Positions 16,563 to 25,885 of a stretch of 64,000 nt of DNA are shown piece by piece. Each line of letters begins with the position of its first letter. Within the stretch, counting starts at the first letter, position 1. Below the pieces are notes generated by a model. It did no database searches. It saw only the letters and a list, made by a program, of their open reading frames with translations, and was not told the origin of the DNA. Source of the stretch: Rhodococcus wratislaviensis (GTDB lineage: Bacteria; Actinomycetota; Actinomycetes; Mycobacteriales; Mycobacteriaceae). The position numbers were made by a program, and so were the translations under genes. Location: contig NZ_UAUI01000011.1 of assembly GCF_900455735.1 (NCBI RefSeq), positions 434,001 to 498,000 on the forward strand, in the 5' to 3' direction.

Positions 16563-19500
16563 CTAGCCCCGGGCACCGGCCTGTTCCGTGACCCAGGCCG
16601 CGATCTGCGTTCGGGAGGAGAATCCGAGTTTCGCGAGAATGTGTTCGACGTGGCCCTGCGCAGTGCGTTGGGAGATCACGAGGCGGGCGGCGATCGCCTT
16701 GTTGGTCAGGCCCCGGGCGACCAGGTCTGCGACCTGGCGTTCACGTGTGGTCAGAGCCGTAGCGGGATCGACGCGCGGCGGTGCGACCGGTGCAGGTTCG
16801 CCCAGGGCGTAGGACACGGCGGCGTCGAAACTCAGCGCCTCGCCCTCGTGAGAGGCAGCCGTGAAGGGCCGTTGACCCAGTGCGCGGCGCGTGATGAGCT
16901 CGCATTCCTCATGAGATCCGGTCAAGTTCGGGATCTGAAGAGTGGAGGTGCCCACGCGCCGTCGTAGTACCTCAGCGGCGGCCATCAGGACTGCGGCACG
17001 GTGGAAATCCTTCTCGGAGGACGAGATCCAGGCAAGAATCTCGATGCACCAGGTGGCCCCCAACGGATCGTCGACCAGGCGGGCCAGCTCGAGTCCCTTC
17101 CGCAGCATCACGGCGCGATCGCGGTCACCCTTTCTCCACATCACCAGGCCCAGGGTCAGGGACGAGCGTCCGCAGGTCACCGATTCGCCATGGGATTCGG
17201 CAATCCGGATCGCCTCTTCGAGGCACGCGGTGGCGTCCTCGGTGTGCCCGAGTACCTCGTGGGCCAACCCGATCCCGTGCAAGGCCGTGATGTGCGCAAG
17301 GAGGTTGTTCCCGCCGCGCAGGACTGTCAGGGCCTCGGTGTACGAGCGCACGGCGCGATCCGGATTGCCGCTGTGCAGCGCGTGAGCTGCGGTGGCGTGA
17401 TGCATGAGTGCGCGATCGAGGGCACTTCCCCGGCTCTCGGCCAGCGCACGCCCTCGATCTATCAGCGCAGCTGCCCGCTCCAGATCTTCGTGTCGGGTGG
17501 CGAGAACACCGGCCGAATACAGTGCCTTCACTCGGAGCGCGGTGTCGTGTTCATCCTGGAACGCCAGCGCGCGGTCGAGCCAGCGGCGGCCTTCGCGGAG
17601 CCGTCCACGGGAGAGCCAGAACGGAAACAGAGCAGTGGCGATCTCCAGCCCCGCGTCGGCCGAGGACTCATCGGCCTGGGACAGGCTGAACTCCATCGCT
17701 TCGCGCAGGTTGGGTTGTTCTCGGTCGAGGCGAGCGAGCCAGCCGACCTGTCGGTGGCTGATCCACCCGGACTCAGCGTCGAGGGCAAGCTGCCGATACC
17801 AGCTACGGTGCCGTCGTCGGATCTCCGACAAGGTGCCGGCCTGCTCGAGCTTGTCCCGGCCGTAGTCACGCAGCGTTTCGAGCATCCGAAAACGCACAAC
17901 AGCCCTCGCCTCCTCGCGGATGAGGATCGACTTGTCCACCAGCGACGCAAGGAGATCGAGCAGACCGCCTGGTTCCGCGTCGTCCGCGTACACCCATTCG
18001 GCGGCTTCGAGTTCGAAGCTGCCGGCGAAGACCGACAGCTGGGCCCAGAGCTGCTGTTCTGCCGGGAGGCACAGGTCGTAGCTCCAGTCGATGCTCCAAC
18101 GCAAGGTCTGCTGACGGGTTGGCGCACTCCGACTCCCGCGGGTCAGCAGCTCGTACCGGTTGGTCAACCGTTGCAGGATCTGTTCCGGCGACATGGTGCG
18201 CAGTCGGGCCGCCGCCAATTCGATGGCCAGGGGCAGACCGTCCAGCCGGATGCAGATTCGGGCGACGGCGTCGGCGTTGTCCTCGGTGACCTCGAAGCCG
18301 GGCACCGTGGTGGCGGCGCGTTCGGCGAACAACGTCACCGCGTCGTAGCTGGGCAGGCCCTTCAGTGAGGGTTCCTTGTCCGAATCCGGAACTGTCAGTG
18401 GGCGCACTCGGAGTGCGGATTCTCCGGCGACGTCCAGGGTTTCGCGACTTGTTGCGAGAACCCGCAGACCGGGGCAGGTCCGCAGTAGCGTCTGCGTCAG
18501 GTCCGCCGCAGCGTCCACCACCTGCTCGCAGTTGTCGAGCACCAGCAGCATTTCCCGTGTACGCAGGAATTCCACGAGGGTGTGCAAAGGTTTCGGTGAG
18601 CGGTGGCGTAATCCCAACTCGGTCGCAACGACTTCTCCCAACAACGATCCGTCGTGCAGGTCACCCAATTCGACCAGCCGAACTCCATCGGCGAATGCCC
18701 GCTGCGTGTTGGCCGCGACCCGTAGCGCCAGCCGGGTTTTGCCGACCCCACCGATCCCGGTCAAGGTGACCAGCCGTGACGCCGAGAGCAGTCGCTTCGC
18801 CTCGCTGAGTTCCTTTCGCCGGCCGACGAAACTCGTCAAATCCAGCGGGAGATCCCCGTCGGTACCCGAGGTTGAAGGGGGCGGAGGCTGATCGGTGGGT
18901 GATCGCCCTGTCGACGGTCGTGTCGGGCGCCTCCTGTCTCGCTCGGCGTCGGGTTCGGACCGGAGAGACATCTCGTCGATCGGGATACCGCGATTGAACT
19001 GGATTTCCTGTAGGACTTCGCCCAGCGTCGCCGCGGAGGGACGCTCCCGCGGATCCCGGGACATCGCGCGTTCCACCACGGCGGCCACGTCGGCATCGAT
19101 ACCGGCTTCACTCAGGTCCGGCGTCGGTTGCGTGGTGATCCGCAGGAACTGTGCGACCACCTGCTCACCGCTCCGGCGCTCGAACGCCGCGTGCCCGGTC
19201 AGCGCCGAAAACAGCGTCGCCCCCAGCCCGTATACGTCCGACGACGGACTCGGCGGGTCGCCACCGAGGACCTCCGGGGCGGTGAAGGCCGGTGATCCGG
19301 TGATGGTGCCGGTGGCGGTCTGGAAACCGCCGGTGATGTGCGCTATTCCGAAGTCGGTCAGCGCCGGTTCGCCGTAGTCGGTGAGCAGGATGTTGCCGGG
19401 TTTGACGTCGCGGTGAACGATGCCGAACCGGTGCGCCGTCTCGAGGGCGCCGGCCATCTTCACCCCCAGCCGCAGCGTCTCCGCCATCGTGAGCGGGCCG

Positions 19501-19853
19501 TGCCGGCGAATCCGCACATCGATGGAATCCTGCGGGTGGTACGGCATCACCAGGAAGGGGAGACCGCTCTCCGTGACGCCGACTTCGAGCACACTCACGA
19601 CATTCGGATGCCCGGTCAGCCGGCCCATCGCTCGCTGCTCCCGGAGGAATCGGGCCCGGTCCTCGTCGTCGAGATCGCCGGTGAGAACCTTCACCGCCAC
19701 CGCACGGTCCAGTGCGGACTGGGTGCAGCGGTACACCACCCCGAAGCCTCCGCGCCCGATCTCCCGGGCGTCATCGAACCCAGCCGCGCGCAGTTCGTCC
19801 GTGATCGCGGAGTCTGTGGCGCGCTGAGTTCGGAGGGGATCGTCGGCCGTCAC
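16563..19853 (-). CDS. PknK-like Ser/Thr kinase with NTPase, TPR-like and LuxR DNA-binding domains
   Basis: 1096 aa, close to the length of mycobacterial PknK. Residues about 25-280 form an active-looking kinase: IGRGGFGVVYRC glycine loop, VAVKVL lysine, HRDVKPGNILL catalytic loop, DFGIAH and a TAPE motif. A proline-rich linker follows (about 290-335). Next comes a signal-transduction NTPase with GIGGVGKT Walker A and LVLDNCEQ Walker B, a long helical repeat region (about 680-980), and a C-terminal LuxR helix-turn-helix (LTTRERQVADLVARGLTNKAIA). It is cytoplasmic, with no membrane segment. PknK in mycobacteria links phosphorylation to control of growth and stress genes. Starts with GTG; stands alone in its orientation between a permease and the fatty-acid island. 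Confidence 0.9.
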   Translation of the reverse strand: MTADDPLRTQRATDSAITDELRAAGFDDAREIGRGGFGVVYRCTQSALDRAVAVKVLTGDLDDEDRARFLREQRAMGRLTGHPNVVSVLEVGVTESGLPFLVMPYHPQDSIDVRIRRHGPLTMAETLRLGVKMAGALETAHRFGIVHRDVKPGNILLTDYGEPALTDFGIAHITGGFQTATGTITGSPAFTAPEVLGGDPPSPSSDVYGLGATLFSALTGHAAFERRSGEQVVAQFLRITTQPTPDLSEAGIDADVAAVVERAMSRDPRERPSAATLGEVLQEIQFNRGIPIDEMSLRSEPDAERDRRRPTRPSTGRSPTDQPPPPSTSGTDGDLPLDLTSFVGRRKELSEAKRLLSASRLVTLTGIGGVGKTRLALRVAANTQRAFADGVRLVELGDLHDGSLLGEVVATELGLRHRSPKPLHTLVEFLRTREMLLVLDNCEQVVDAAADLTQTLLRTCPGLRVLATSRETLDVAGESALRVRPLTVPDSDKEPSLKGLPSYDAVTLFAERAATTVPGFEVTEDNADAVARICIRLDGLPLAIELAAARLRTMSPEQILQRLTNRYELLTRGSRSAPTRQQTLRWSIDWSYDLCLPAEQQLWAQLSVFAGSFELEAAEWVYADDAEPGGLLDLLASLVDKSILIREEARAVVRFRMLETLRDYGRDKLEQAGTLSEIRRRHRSWYRQLALDAESGWISHRQVGWLARLDREQPNLREAMEFSLSQADESSADAGLEIATALFPFWLSRGRLREGRRWLDRALAFQDEHDTALRVKALYSAGVLATRHEDLERAAALIDRGRALAESRGSALDRALMHHATAAHALHSGNPDRAVRSYTEALTVLRGGNNLLAHITALHGIGLAHEVLGHTEDATACLEEAIRIAESHGESVTCGRSSLTLGLVMWRKGDRDRAVMLRKGLELARLVDDPLGATWCIEILAWISSSEKDFHRAAVLMAAAEVLRRRVGTSTLQIPNLTGSHEECELITRRALGQRPFTAASHEGEALSFDAAVSYALGEPAPVAPPRVDPATALTTRERQVADLVARGLTNKAIAARLVISQRTAQGHVEHILAKLGFSSRTQIAAWVTEQAGARG

Positions 19854-19956
19854 CGTGCTATCCGTCCCTGTGAACCCCTGGGAGCATCTGATCAGCCTCT
19901 CGACGACGTCCCCTCAGACTATCGCCATATCGCCGCACCCGTCTCGAGCAGTGTCG

Positions 19957-21609
19957 TCACGGGGAGCTGGGGAGTTGTGCCGCATCCGGGCCCACGTCGA
20001 TCAGGTAGTCCTGGAAACGTTCCCGCAGTGGCGCCTTGAGCATCTTGCCGGTAGCACCCATGGGAATCGAATCGGTGAAGACGACGCCGTCGGGGATCCA
20101 CCATTTGGCCATCTTGCCTTCGAAGTGGGCGCGCAGTTCCTCGGCGGAGACGTCGGAGCCGCGTTTCCGTACTGCGACCAGTAGGGGACGCTCGTCCCAC
20201 TTGGGATGCCGTACGCCGATGCAGGCCGCGGTAGTGATATCCGGGTGGCCCATCGCGATGTTCTCGATCTCGATGGAACTGATCCATTCGCCGCCCGACT
20301 TGATGACGTCCTTGCTGCGGTCGGTGATCTGCATGAATCCATCCGGGTCGATGGTTGCGATGTCACCGGTGGGGAACCAGCCGTCGACGAGCGGGTCGTT
20401 CTCGGCCTGTCCGAAATAGTGCGACATGACCCAGAGACCGCGGGCCATCAGGTGACCCGCGGACACCCCGTCCCATGCGAGTTCACGGCCGGTGTCGTCG
20501 ACGATTTTCAGATCCATCCCGAAGACGCATCGTCCCTGCTTGCCCTGCACGGCGTACCGTTCCTCGGGCTTCGCCTGAAGGTGCGTGTTCTTCAGGACCG
20601 AGGCGGTACCGAACGGGCTGGTCTCGGTCATGCCCCATCCGTGGACGACCGTGACGCCATGGGTCTCCTCGAGTTCGCGGAGCATCGCGGGGGGACACGC
20701 TGCACCGCCGATGACGGCGCGTCGCAGCGTGGTGAACCGCAGGTGCCGTCGTTTCACGAACTGGAGTTGTCCCTGCCAGACGGTGGGCACGCTTGCCGAC
20801 ACAGTGACCTGCTCGGTTTCCTGCAAGTCGTACAGCGCCCCGCCGTCGAGGTCGGGCCCCGGAAAGACCACCTTCGCGCCGACCATGCACGCGGCGTAGG
20901 GGAGGCCCCAGGCGTTGACGTGAAACATCGGCACGATCGGCAACACAGTGTCGCGTGCGGACAGGCCGACCGAATCGGGCAGGGCGACCGCGAAGGAGTG
21001 CAGGACCGTGGATCGGTGGCTGTACAGCACACCCTTGGGGTTTCCGGTGGTTCCGCTCGTGTAACACAGCGAGGATGCGGCGGCCTCGTCGAACTCGGGC
21101 CAGTCGTACATTCCGTCCTGTGCCTCCAGGAGGTCCTCGTAGGCCAGGATCGGGCCGGCCGGATCGGGCAGGTGATCGCGGTCCGACATCAGCACGAAGT
21201 GCCGCACACTGGTCAGACGTGGCGCGAGTTCCTCGATGACGGGCAGGAATGTGAGGTCGAAGAAGAGCACCGTGTCCTCGGCGTCGGAGACGATCCACTC
21301 GAGCTGGTCGGGGTGCAGGCGGGGGTTGAGGGTGTGGAGGACGGCACCGGACCCGGAGACCCCGTAGTAGAGCTCGAGGTGCCGATATCCGTTCCAGGCC
21401 AGGGTGGCGATCCGGGTTCCCGGTTGGACACCGAACGCCTCGAGCGCCTGGGCCAGCTGCCGTGAGCGGGCGGCGAGGTCCCTGAAGGTGTAGCGGTGGA
21501 GGTCGCCTTCGACCCGCCGAGAGACGATTTCCTGCCGGCCGTGGTGGCGTTCGGCGTGGGTCAGGAGAGAGGAGACCAACAGGGGCTGGTGCATCATCAG
21601 ACCGTTCAC
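19957..21609 (-). CDS. Acyl-CoA synthetase (AMP-binding, medium/long-chain FadD type)
   Basis: 550 aa, activates a carboxylic acid to its CoA thioester through an acyl-adenylate. The P-loop [18 protein letters not shown] is at about 185-202, [10 protein letters not shown] is motif A5, and [28 protein letters not shown] joins the C-terminal lid, whose catalytic lysine is in [14 protein letters not shown]. Close to the alkanoate/medium-chain ligases with Gly-Trp-Gly-Met. GTG start 21609 overlaps the preceding small gene by GTGA; a second in-frame ATG lies four codons in. Last gene of the quinone reductase-small-small-ligase transcript. Confidence 0.9.
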   Translation of the reverse strand: MNGLMMHQPLLVSSLLTHAERHHGRQEIVSRRVEGDLHRYTFRDLAARSRQLAQALEAFGVQPGTRIATLAWNGYRHLELYYGVSGSGAVLHTLNPRLHPDQLEWIVSDAEDTVLFFDLTFLPVIEELAPRLTSVRHFVLMSDRDHLPDPAGPILAYEDLLEAQDGMYDWPEFDEAAASSLCYTSGTTGNPKGVLYSHRSTVLHSFAVALPDSVGLSARDTVLPIVPMFHVNAWGLPYAACMVGAKVVFPGPDLDGGALYDLQETEQVTVSASVPTVWQGQLQFVKRRHLRFTTLRRAVIGGAACPPAMLRELEETHGVTVVHGWGMTETSPFGTASVLKNTHLQAKPEERYAVQGKQGRCVFGMDLKIVDDTGRELAWDGVSAGHLMARGLWVMSHYFGQAENDPLVDGWFPTGDIATIDPDGFMQITDRSKDVIKSGGEWISSIEIENIAMGHPDITTAACIGVRHPKWDERPLLVAVRKRGSDVSAEELRAHFEGKMAKWWIPDGVVFTDSIPMGATGKMLKAPLRERFQDYLIDVGPDAAQLPSSP

Positions 21610-21995
21610 GGGAGCCTCCTGGTTGTCGGAAGTTCGGATTCGAGGGCGCGCGCGGAGATTTCGGAGAGTAGGGCGAGTGCCCGCTGTGCGGCGTCGGTGC
21701 CTCCGTCCACGTCGCCCCGGACGAAGAGGGGGCGGAGTTCTTCGATGTCACCGAGGGCGCGGAGCAGGTCGGGCTCGACGATGGAGTATTTGCGGAGTGT
21801 GTTCACGACCAGCATGGACGTGTGCACGATGTCCTCGTCCTCGGGGGAGACGCCGTGGTTGTGCAGGGCATAGTTCGCCCAGTGGGTGCCGGCGAGCATT
21901 GCGGCCTCGATCTTCATCTCCCAGTCGCGGTCGCCGCAGTGCACTACCGCCCGCTCGATGCGCTCCGCGAGGAAGCGGTGGCGTTCTGCCCTCAC
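21606..21995 (-). CDS. Small helical protein of unknown function (129 aa)
   Basis: No family recognised. Predicted mostly helical, soluble. The stretch MLAGTHWANYALHNHGVSPEDEDI resembles LTAGTNAYNACLHLAGLTSDD in the gene immediately upstream, so the two are probably distant paralogues that may form a heteromer. The GTG at 21995 is chosen because it overlaps the preceding stop (GTGA) and removes a non-homologous arginine-rich extension; its own stop overlaps the ligase start. Perfect chaining by 4-base overlaps on both sides implies that it works with the ligase and the oxidoreductase. Confidence 0.7.
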   Translation of the reverse strand: MRAERHRFLAERIERAVVHCGDRDWEMKIEAAMLAGTHWANYALHNHGVSPEDEDIVHTSMLVVNTLRKYSIVEPDLLRALGDIEELRPLFVRGDVDGGTDAAQRALALLSEISARALESELPTTRRLP

Positions 21996-22453
21996 GACAC
22001 CGTCTCCTTCACTCCGGCCCTCGCGAACAGGATCGCCTGCACGCGTTCGAATTCGCGCTCGCATTCGCCGACGATGTACCGGGTGGGGCGGCGCTCACCG
22101 CGCAGGCACGGGTCCCGGTGTTCCTCGAGCGCCTCGAGCGCGATTTCCAGGCACTGGATGTCCTCGGGAATCTCACCCTCGATCGGGGGCCACCCGACGT
22201 GGCTGACGTCGCCCGGGCCTCGCAGAACGCGCGCGTAACCACCGTCGGGCTGCGGCGCCAGGTGAACGCCGGGAATGGTGGAGAAGACCGGGTCGTCGCT
22301 GGTCAGGCCGGCGAGGTGCAGGCAGGCGTTGTAGGCGTTGGTGCCGGCGGTGAGGGTGGTCCAGTACCACAGCTCGAAGTGTTCGAGCGGGTCCAACCGA
22401 GTGCGCAGGTCGGTGAGCCGCTGGAACTTCTCCACATGGGATGCGGTCCTCAC
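21992..22453 (-). CDS. Small protein of unknown function (153 aa), paralogue of the next gene
   Basis: No family recognised. Begins with helical FQRLTDLRTRLDPLEHFELWYW, then TTLTAGTNAYNACLHLAG, the region shared with the 129-aa neighbour (pattern AGT-x3-N-x2-LH-x2-G). The middle has a proline/histidine-rich stretch (GDVSHVGWPPIEGEIPEDIQ) and the C-terminal part carries RGERRPTRYIVGE. Start GTG 22453 and stop both lie in 4-base overlaps with the flanking genes. The conserved tryptophan/tyrosine and histidine pattern could belong to a small-molecule pocket, but no function is claimed. Confidence 0.7.
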   Translation of the reverse strand: MRTASHVEKFQRLTDLRTRLDPLEHFELWYWTTLTAGTNAYNACLHLAGLTSDDPVFSTIPGVHLAPQPDGGYARVLRGPGDVSHVGWPPIEGEIPEDIQCLEIALEALEEHRDPCLRGERRPTRYIVGECEREFERVQAILFARAGVKETVS

Positions 22454-23442
22454 GATGCGTCCGCGAGTGCGTCGTCGACCAGCAGGACGATCTTGCCGAA
22501 ATGCTGGTCGGTCTGCATGTAGGCATGGGCCGCCGCGATCTCGTCGAGCCGGTACGTCCGGTCGATGATCGGACTGATCGTGCCGGCTTCGAGCGGCGCG
22601 AGCAGGTCCCGGGCACAGGCCTGCACACACGCCAGCCGCTCCTCCTCGGTGCGGGTGCGAAACGTTACCCCGATGAGCTTCAACCGTTTCAGCCACAGCG
22701 CGTTGAGATCGATGGTGGCGGTGCTCGACCCCAACCGGCCGATGTTGACCAGTCGTCCCTGAACGGCGAGGGACTCGAGATTGGCTTCGAACGCGGTCCC
22801 GCCGACCGAGTCGACGATGACGTCGACGCCGCGGCCCCCGGTGAAATCGGTGACGGCGTCGACCTGGCCGGTGACGGAGACGTCGATAGCGCAGTCGACG
22901 CCCATCGACTTCAGCCGCTCCACCTTGCCTGCCGAACGGGACGTGGCGATGATGCGGGACGCGCCCATCGCCCGGGCGATCTGGATCGAGGCCAGCCCTA
23001 TTCCGCTCGATGCTGCGTTGACCAGCACCGTTTCGCCAGTGTGCAACTGCCCGTTGGTGATCAGCGCGTCATGCGCGGTGATGAACACGTTCGGGAAGGC
23101 AGCGGCATCGGCCCAGGAGACGGTGTCCGGAACGGGAATGAGGGCGCGCGACGCGGCCGACGCGTACTCCGCCTGCCCGCCGCTGCCGTGGCCCATCACC
23201 CGATCCCCTTCGCGCCACTGGGTCACCCCGGCGCCGACCGCGGCGACCTCGCCCGCGAACTCGACCCCGATCGGTTGCGGCTCGCCGGTGCGCACCCGGC
23301 CGGCCTGCAAGATCTCCCCGCGGTTGAGCCCGGCGGCTTTCACCTTCACCAGCACCTGGTCGGGGCCGGGGGTGGGCGTGGGGACGTCGAGGACGGCGAC
23401 CTTGCCGCCGTCGGGATGGGGGACTGCACGCGCTGCTCGCAT
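22450..23442 (-). CDS. Zinc-independent quinone oxidoreductase / NADPH-dependent enoyl reductase (MDR family)
   Basis: 330 aa medium-chain dehydrogenase/reductase of the QOR type. No zinc-ligand cysteines; N-terminal GroES-like domain (AGLNRGEILQAGRV, GVEFAGEVAAVGAGV) and Rossmann motif NAASSGIGLASIQIARAMGA at about 140-160. ATG 23442 is chosen because of AAGGAG 8-13 bases upstream. First gene of the four-gene minus-strand unit; it overlaps the next by GTGA. It would reduce an activated double bond or quinone in the pathway; substrate unknown. Confidence 0.85.
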   Translation of the reverse strand: MRAARAVPHPDGGKVAVLDVPTPTPGPDQVLVKVKAAGLNRGEILQAGRVRTGEPQPIGVEFAGEVAAVGAGVTQWREGDRVMGHGSGGQAEYASAASRALIPVPDTVSWADAAAFPNVFITAHDALITNGQLHTGETVLVNAASSGIGLASIQIARAMGASRIIATSRSAGKVERLKSMGVDCAIDVSVTGQVDAVTDFTGGRGVDVIVDSVGGTAFEANLESLAVQGRLVNIGRLGSSTATIDLNALWLKRLKLIGVTFRTRTEEERLACVQACARDLLAPLEAGTISPIIDRTYRLDEIAAAHAYMQTDQHFGKIVLLVDDALADAS

Positions 23443-23471
23443 GGGGCTGCTCCTTCGACTCGATTGAGGAA

Positions 23472-23487
23472 TTGATGTCGACATTAA
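23472..23487. promoter_or_regulatory. TTGATGTC-GACATTAA dyad in divergent promoter
   Basis: Sixteen-base palindrome with one mismatch, centred on ATGTCGACAT, in the 122-base gap between the quinone reductase and the amidohydrolase. The sequence TAATCAAAATTT next to it is AT-rich and may hold a core promoter. Candidate operator for a TetR- or MarR-type regulator of the island. Confidence 0.5.
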
Positions 23488-23564
23488 TCAAAATTTGGGT
23501 ATTCTGCTAGCCAGCGGGCCACTTTTTCCGGCCCCGTTCATGAATCCGACTTCAGGAGACAGTC

Positions 23565-24494
23565 ATGAGTGCTTCGTCTGCAGAACGTCTCGCCCGACTC
23601 CAGGGCAAGATCATCGACTTCCGTCTGCGGCCCCCCACCGGCCCCTACCGCAACTTCTTCACCCCCACCGTGGTGGGCTCGGTCAACCGCATTCTCGGCC
23701 ACAGCGTGCCCCGCTCCTACACGATCAGCACCGACCCCTTCCCCCAGGCCGAGGAACGCGCGCTGCGGGCGCTGATCGACGAGATGGACGCCGTCGGCGT
23801 CCGACTCGGCGTGATGAACGGTCGCCATTCGGTGAATCGCCCTGTGCCGGTGCACATCGAGGACGCCGACCTGGCCGAACTGACGCAGCGCACCGACAAC
23901 CGGGTCCTGGGAATCGCCGGCATCGACTTCGACAAGCCCACCGAGGAGATCATCGCCGGGCTCGACACCGCGATGAAGGAATACGGCCTCGTCGGTGTCT
24001 GCATGGAGCCCGGCCTGGCACGCGAGCCCATGTACGCCGACGACGAGCGGATCTTCCCGATCTACGAGAAGATCGCCGAACTCGGTGTGCCGCTGCTGTT
24101 CATGACCGGGCCGCTGGCGGGACCCGACATCAGCCACACCGATCCGGTTCGTTTCGACCGGGTGGCCAAGCGCCACCCCAGCATGCCGGTCATCCTGGGC
24201 CACGGCTGCTTCCCCTACGTCAACGAGGCGATCGCACTGGCGTTCAAGAGCGAGGCGACGGGCATTCACAACGTGTTCGTGTCCCCGGACGTGTACGCGT
24301 TCGCCCCGGGCGGCCAGGGCTACACCCAGGGCATCAACTGGCTGCCGAACCGGTTCGTCTACGCCTCGGCCTACTCGTTCTGCGGTGTCGAGGAATCGGT
24401 GCACGAGACCCTCAAACTCGACATCGACGACGAGGCGCTCGACGCCTACATGTACCGCAACGCCGAGGCGCTGCTGCGTGGGATGGGGGCGTGA
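23565..24494 (+). CDS. Amidohydrolase family 2 metal-dependent hydrolase/decarboxylase
   Basis: 309 aa TIM-barrel protein of the ACMSD/resorcylate decarboxylase-like group (Amidohydro_2). The usual N-terminal HxH pair is altered: the first strand reads IIDFRLRPP, so both metal histidines are replaced by F-R-L. LGHGCFPYVNEA supplies the later barrel histidine, and a conserved FVSPDVYAF follows. Loss of the HxH pair suggests either a metal-poor active site or a non-hydrolytic role. ATG 23565 follows AGGAG. One base separates its stop from the next gene, so they are co-transcribed. Confidence 0.75.
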   Translation: MSASSAERLARLQGKIIDFRLRPPTGPYRNFFTPTVVGSVNRILGHSVPRSYTISTDPFPQAEERALRALIDEMDAVGVRLGVMNGRHSVNRPVPVHIEDADLAELTQRTDNRVLGIAGIDFDKPTEEIIAGLDTAMKEYGLVGVCMEPGLAREPMYADDERIFPIYEKIAELGVPLLFMTGPLAGPDISHTDPVRFDRVAKRHPSMPVILGHGCFPYVNEAIALAFKSEATGIHNVFVSPDVYAFAPGGQGYTQGINWLPNRFVYASAYSFCGVEESVHETLKLDIDDEALDAYMYRNAEALLRGMGA

Positions 24495-24495
24495 G

Positions 24496-25500
24496 ATGAC
24501 CGGGCGTAACACGAAGGTCACGATGCGGCGGCACCCCGCCGCCATGGTCAGCGAGGACGACTTCGCCGTCGAGGAGACGGACCTGCCGCGGCCCGGCGAC
24601 GGGCAGGCCCTCGTGAAGGTTCTGTACCTGTCGCTGGACCCGTACATGCGGCCGATGATGGACCCGGTGCGCTCCTACGTACCGCACCTGAACCCAGGCG
24701 ACGTCATGCCGGGTGCCACCATCGCCGAGGTGATCGAGAGCAACGAACCCGAGCTGCCACAGGGCACCGTCGTGGCGTGCTCTCTCGGGTGGCAGACCCA
24801 CGGTGTGGTGACCAAGGACGTGGTCCGTGTCATCGACCGGAACGCCGGCCCCGCGTCGGCCGCGCTCAGCGTTCTCGGAATGACCGGAGCCACAGCGCAT
24901 TATGGTCTCCTCGAGCTCGCCAAGCCCACGCCCGGCGAGACCGTCGTCGTGACGGCGGCCTCCGGTGCGGTCGGCGGTGTCGTCGGACAGATCGCCAAGA
25001 TCAAGGGCTGCCGAGTGGTCGGTATCGCCGGCGGGGCCGAGAAGTGCCGGTACGTCGTCGACGAACTCGGCTTCGATGCCTGCATCGATTACAAGTCCCC
25101 AGACTTCGAGAAGCAGCTCGCGGCCGCGACGCCCGACTACGTCGACGTCCTGTTCGAGAACGTCGGGGGTCCCGTACTCGACGCCGTGCTCGGGCGTATC
25201 AACGACCATGCACGCATCTCGCTGTGCGGCAACATCAGTGACTACAACGCCGACGAGCCGTACGGTCTCAGGGGCCTACGCCACCTGTTGATGCATCGGG
25301 TCACGGTCCATTCCTTCGTGATCGCCGAGCACCGCGACTACTGGCCCACCGCGATCGCCGAACTGTCCGGCTGGCTTGCAGAGGGAAAGATCAAGTACCA
25401 GGAGGACATCGCGGAAGGCCTGGACAGCGCACCCAAGGCATTCATCGCGATGCTCACCGGCGGAAACTTCGGCAAACAGCTCGTCAACGTCGGGGCGTGA
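24496..25500 (+). CDS. NADP-dependent alkenal/enone oxidoreductase (LTB4DH/curcumin reductase-like)
   Basis: 334 aa MDR-family enzyme of the PTGR/CurA type that reduces the double bond of alpha,beta-unsaturated ketones with NADPH. LYLSLDPYMRPMM is the family N-terminal signature; VVTAASGAVGGVVGQIAKIKG at about 155 binds NADP; YKSPDFEKQL and FENVGGPVLDAVL follow. ATG 24496 lies directly after the amidohydrolase stop (TGAGATG). It is followed by a strong hairpin. Two different MDR reductases in divergent arms of one locus suggest successive reductions of an unsaturated ring or chain. Confidence 0.88.
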   Translation: MTGRNTKVTMRRHPAAMVSEDDFAVEETDLPRPGDGQALVKVLYLSLDPYMRPMMDPVRSYVPHLNPGDVMPGATIAEVIESNEPELPQGTVVACSLGWQTHGVVTKDVVRVIDRNAGPASAALSVLGMTGATAHYGLLELAKPTPGETVVVTAASGAVGGVVGQIAKIKGCRVVGIAGGAEKCRYVVDELGFDACIDYKSPDFEKQLAAATPDYVDVLFENVGGPVLDAVLGRINDHARISLCGNISDYNADEPYGLRGLRHLLMHRVTVHSFVIAEHRDYWPTAIAELSGWLAEGKIKYQEDIAEGLDSAPKAFIAMLTGGNFGKQLVNVGA

Positions 25501-25505
25501 CCCTT

Positions 25506-25551
25506 CCGATGCCCGCCTGTGCGGCCACTCGGGCACACAGGCGGGCATCGG
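25506..25551 (+). terminator. Perfect 16-bp hairpin after the enone reductase
   Basis: Arms 25506-25521 and 25536-25551 are exactly complementary (CCGATGCCCGCCTGTG and its complement) with a 14-base loop. It starts 5 bases after the stop codon. The thiolase remnant begins immediately beyond it. Confidence 0.8.
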
Positions 25552-25819
25552 ATCGCGTCTGCCCACTCAACGACGGAGCCGGCGCCGCGGCGGTGATGAG
25601 CGACACCAAGGCACAGCAACGAGATCTCACCCCGCTTGCGCGGATCGTCTCGACCGGTGGCGGCGCGTCCGCCTCGGCCACCCCTTCGGCATGACCGGCA
25701 CACGAGTTACCGGAACATCGATCAATTCCCTTGTCCACCAAATTAAACAGTTCTGCATCACGCCAGTGTGCGTCGGCGGCGGTCGAGGTATGGCGATGGC
25801 GCTCGAGCGGCTGAGCTGA
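25552..25819 (+). pseudogene. Thiolase (acetyl-CoA acetyltransferase) remnant
   Basis: Two separate thiolase pieces remain. In one frame at about 25558-25662 there is CPLNDGAGAAAVMSDTKAQQ followed by TPLARIVSTGG, the middle of the C-terminal half of a thiolase. In another frame, 25678-25819, GHPFGMTGTRVTGT leads to TPVCVGGGRGMAMALERLS and a stop, the thiolase C terminus with its catalytic CxGGG cysteine. The first two thirds of the gene and about 80-100 codons between the pieces are gone and the frame is broken. No start or ribosome site. It is a decayed beta-oxidation gene next to two intact SDR genes. Confidence 0.85.
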
Positions 25820-25885
25820 ACCCGACAACAGAACCAGTTCGCGCGCCGAGGCGAACGCGAATTCCAGAGAACCGGAGCATGCGAG

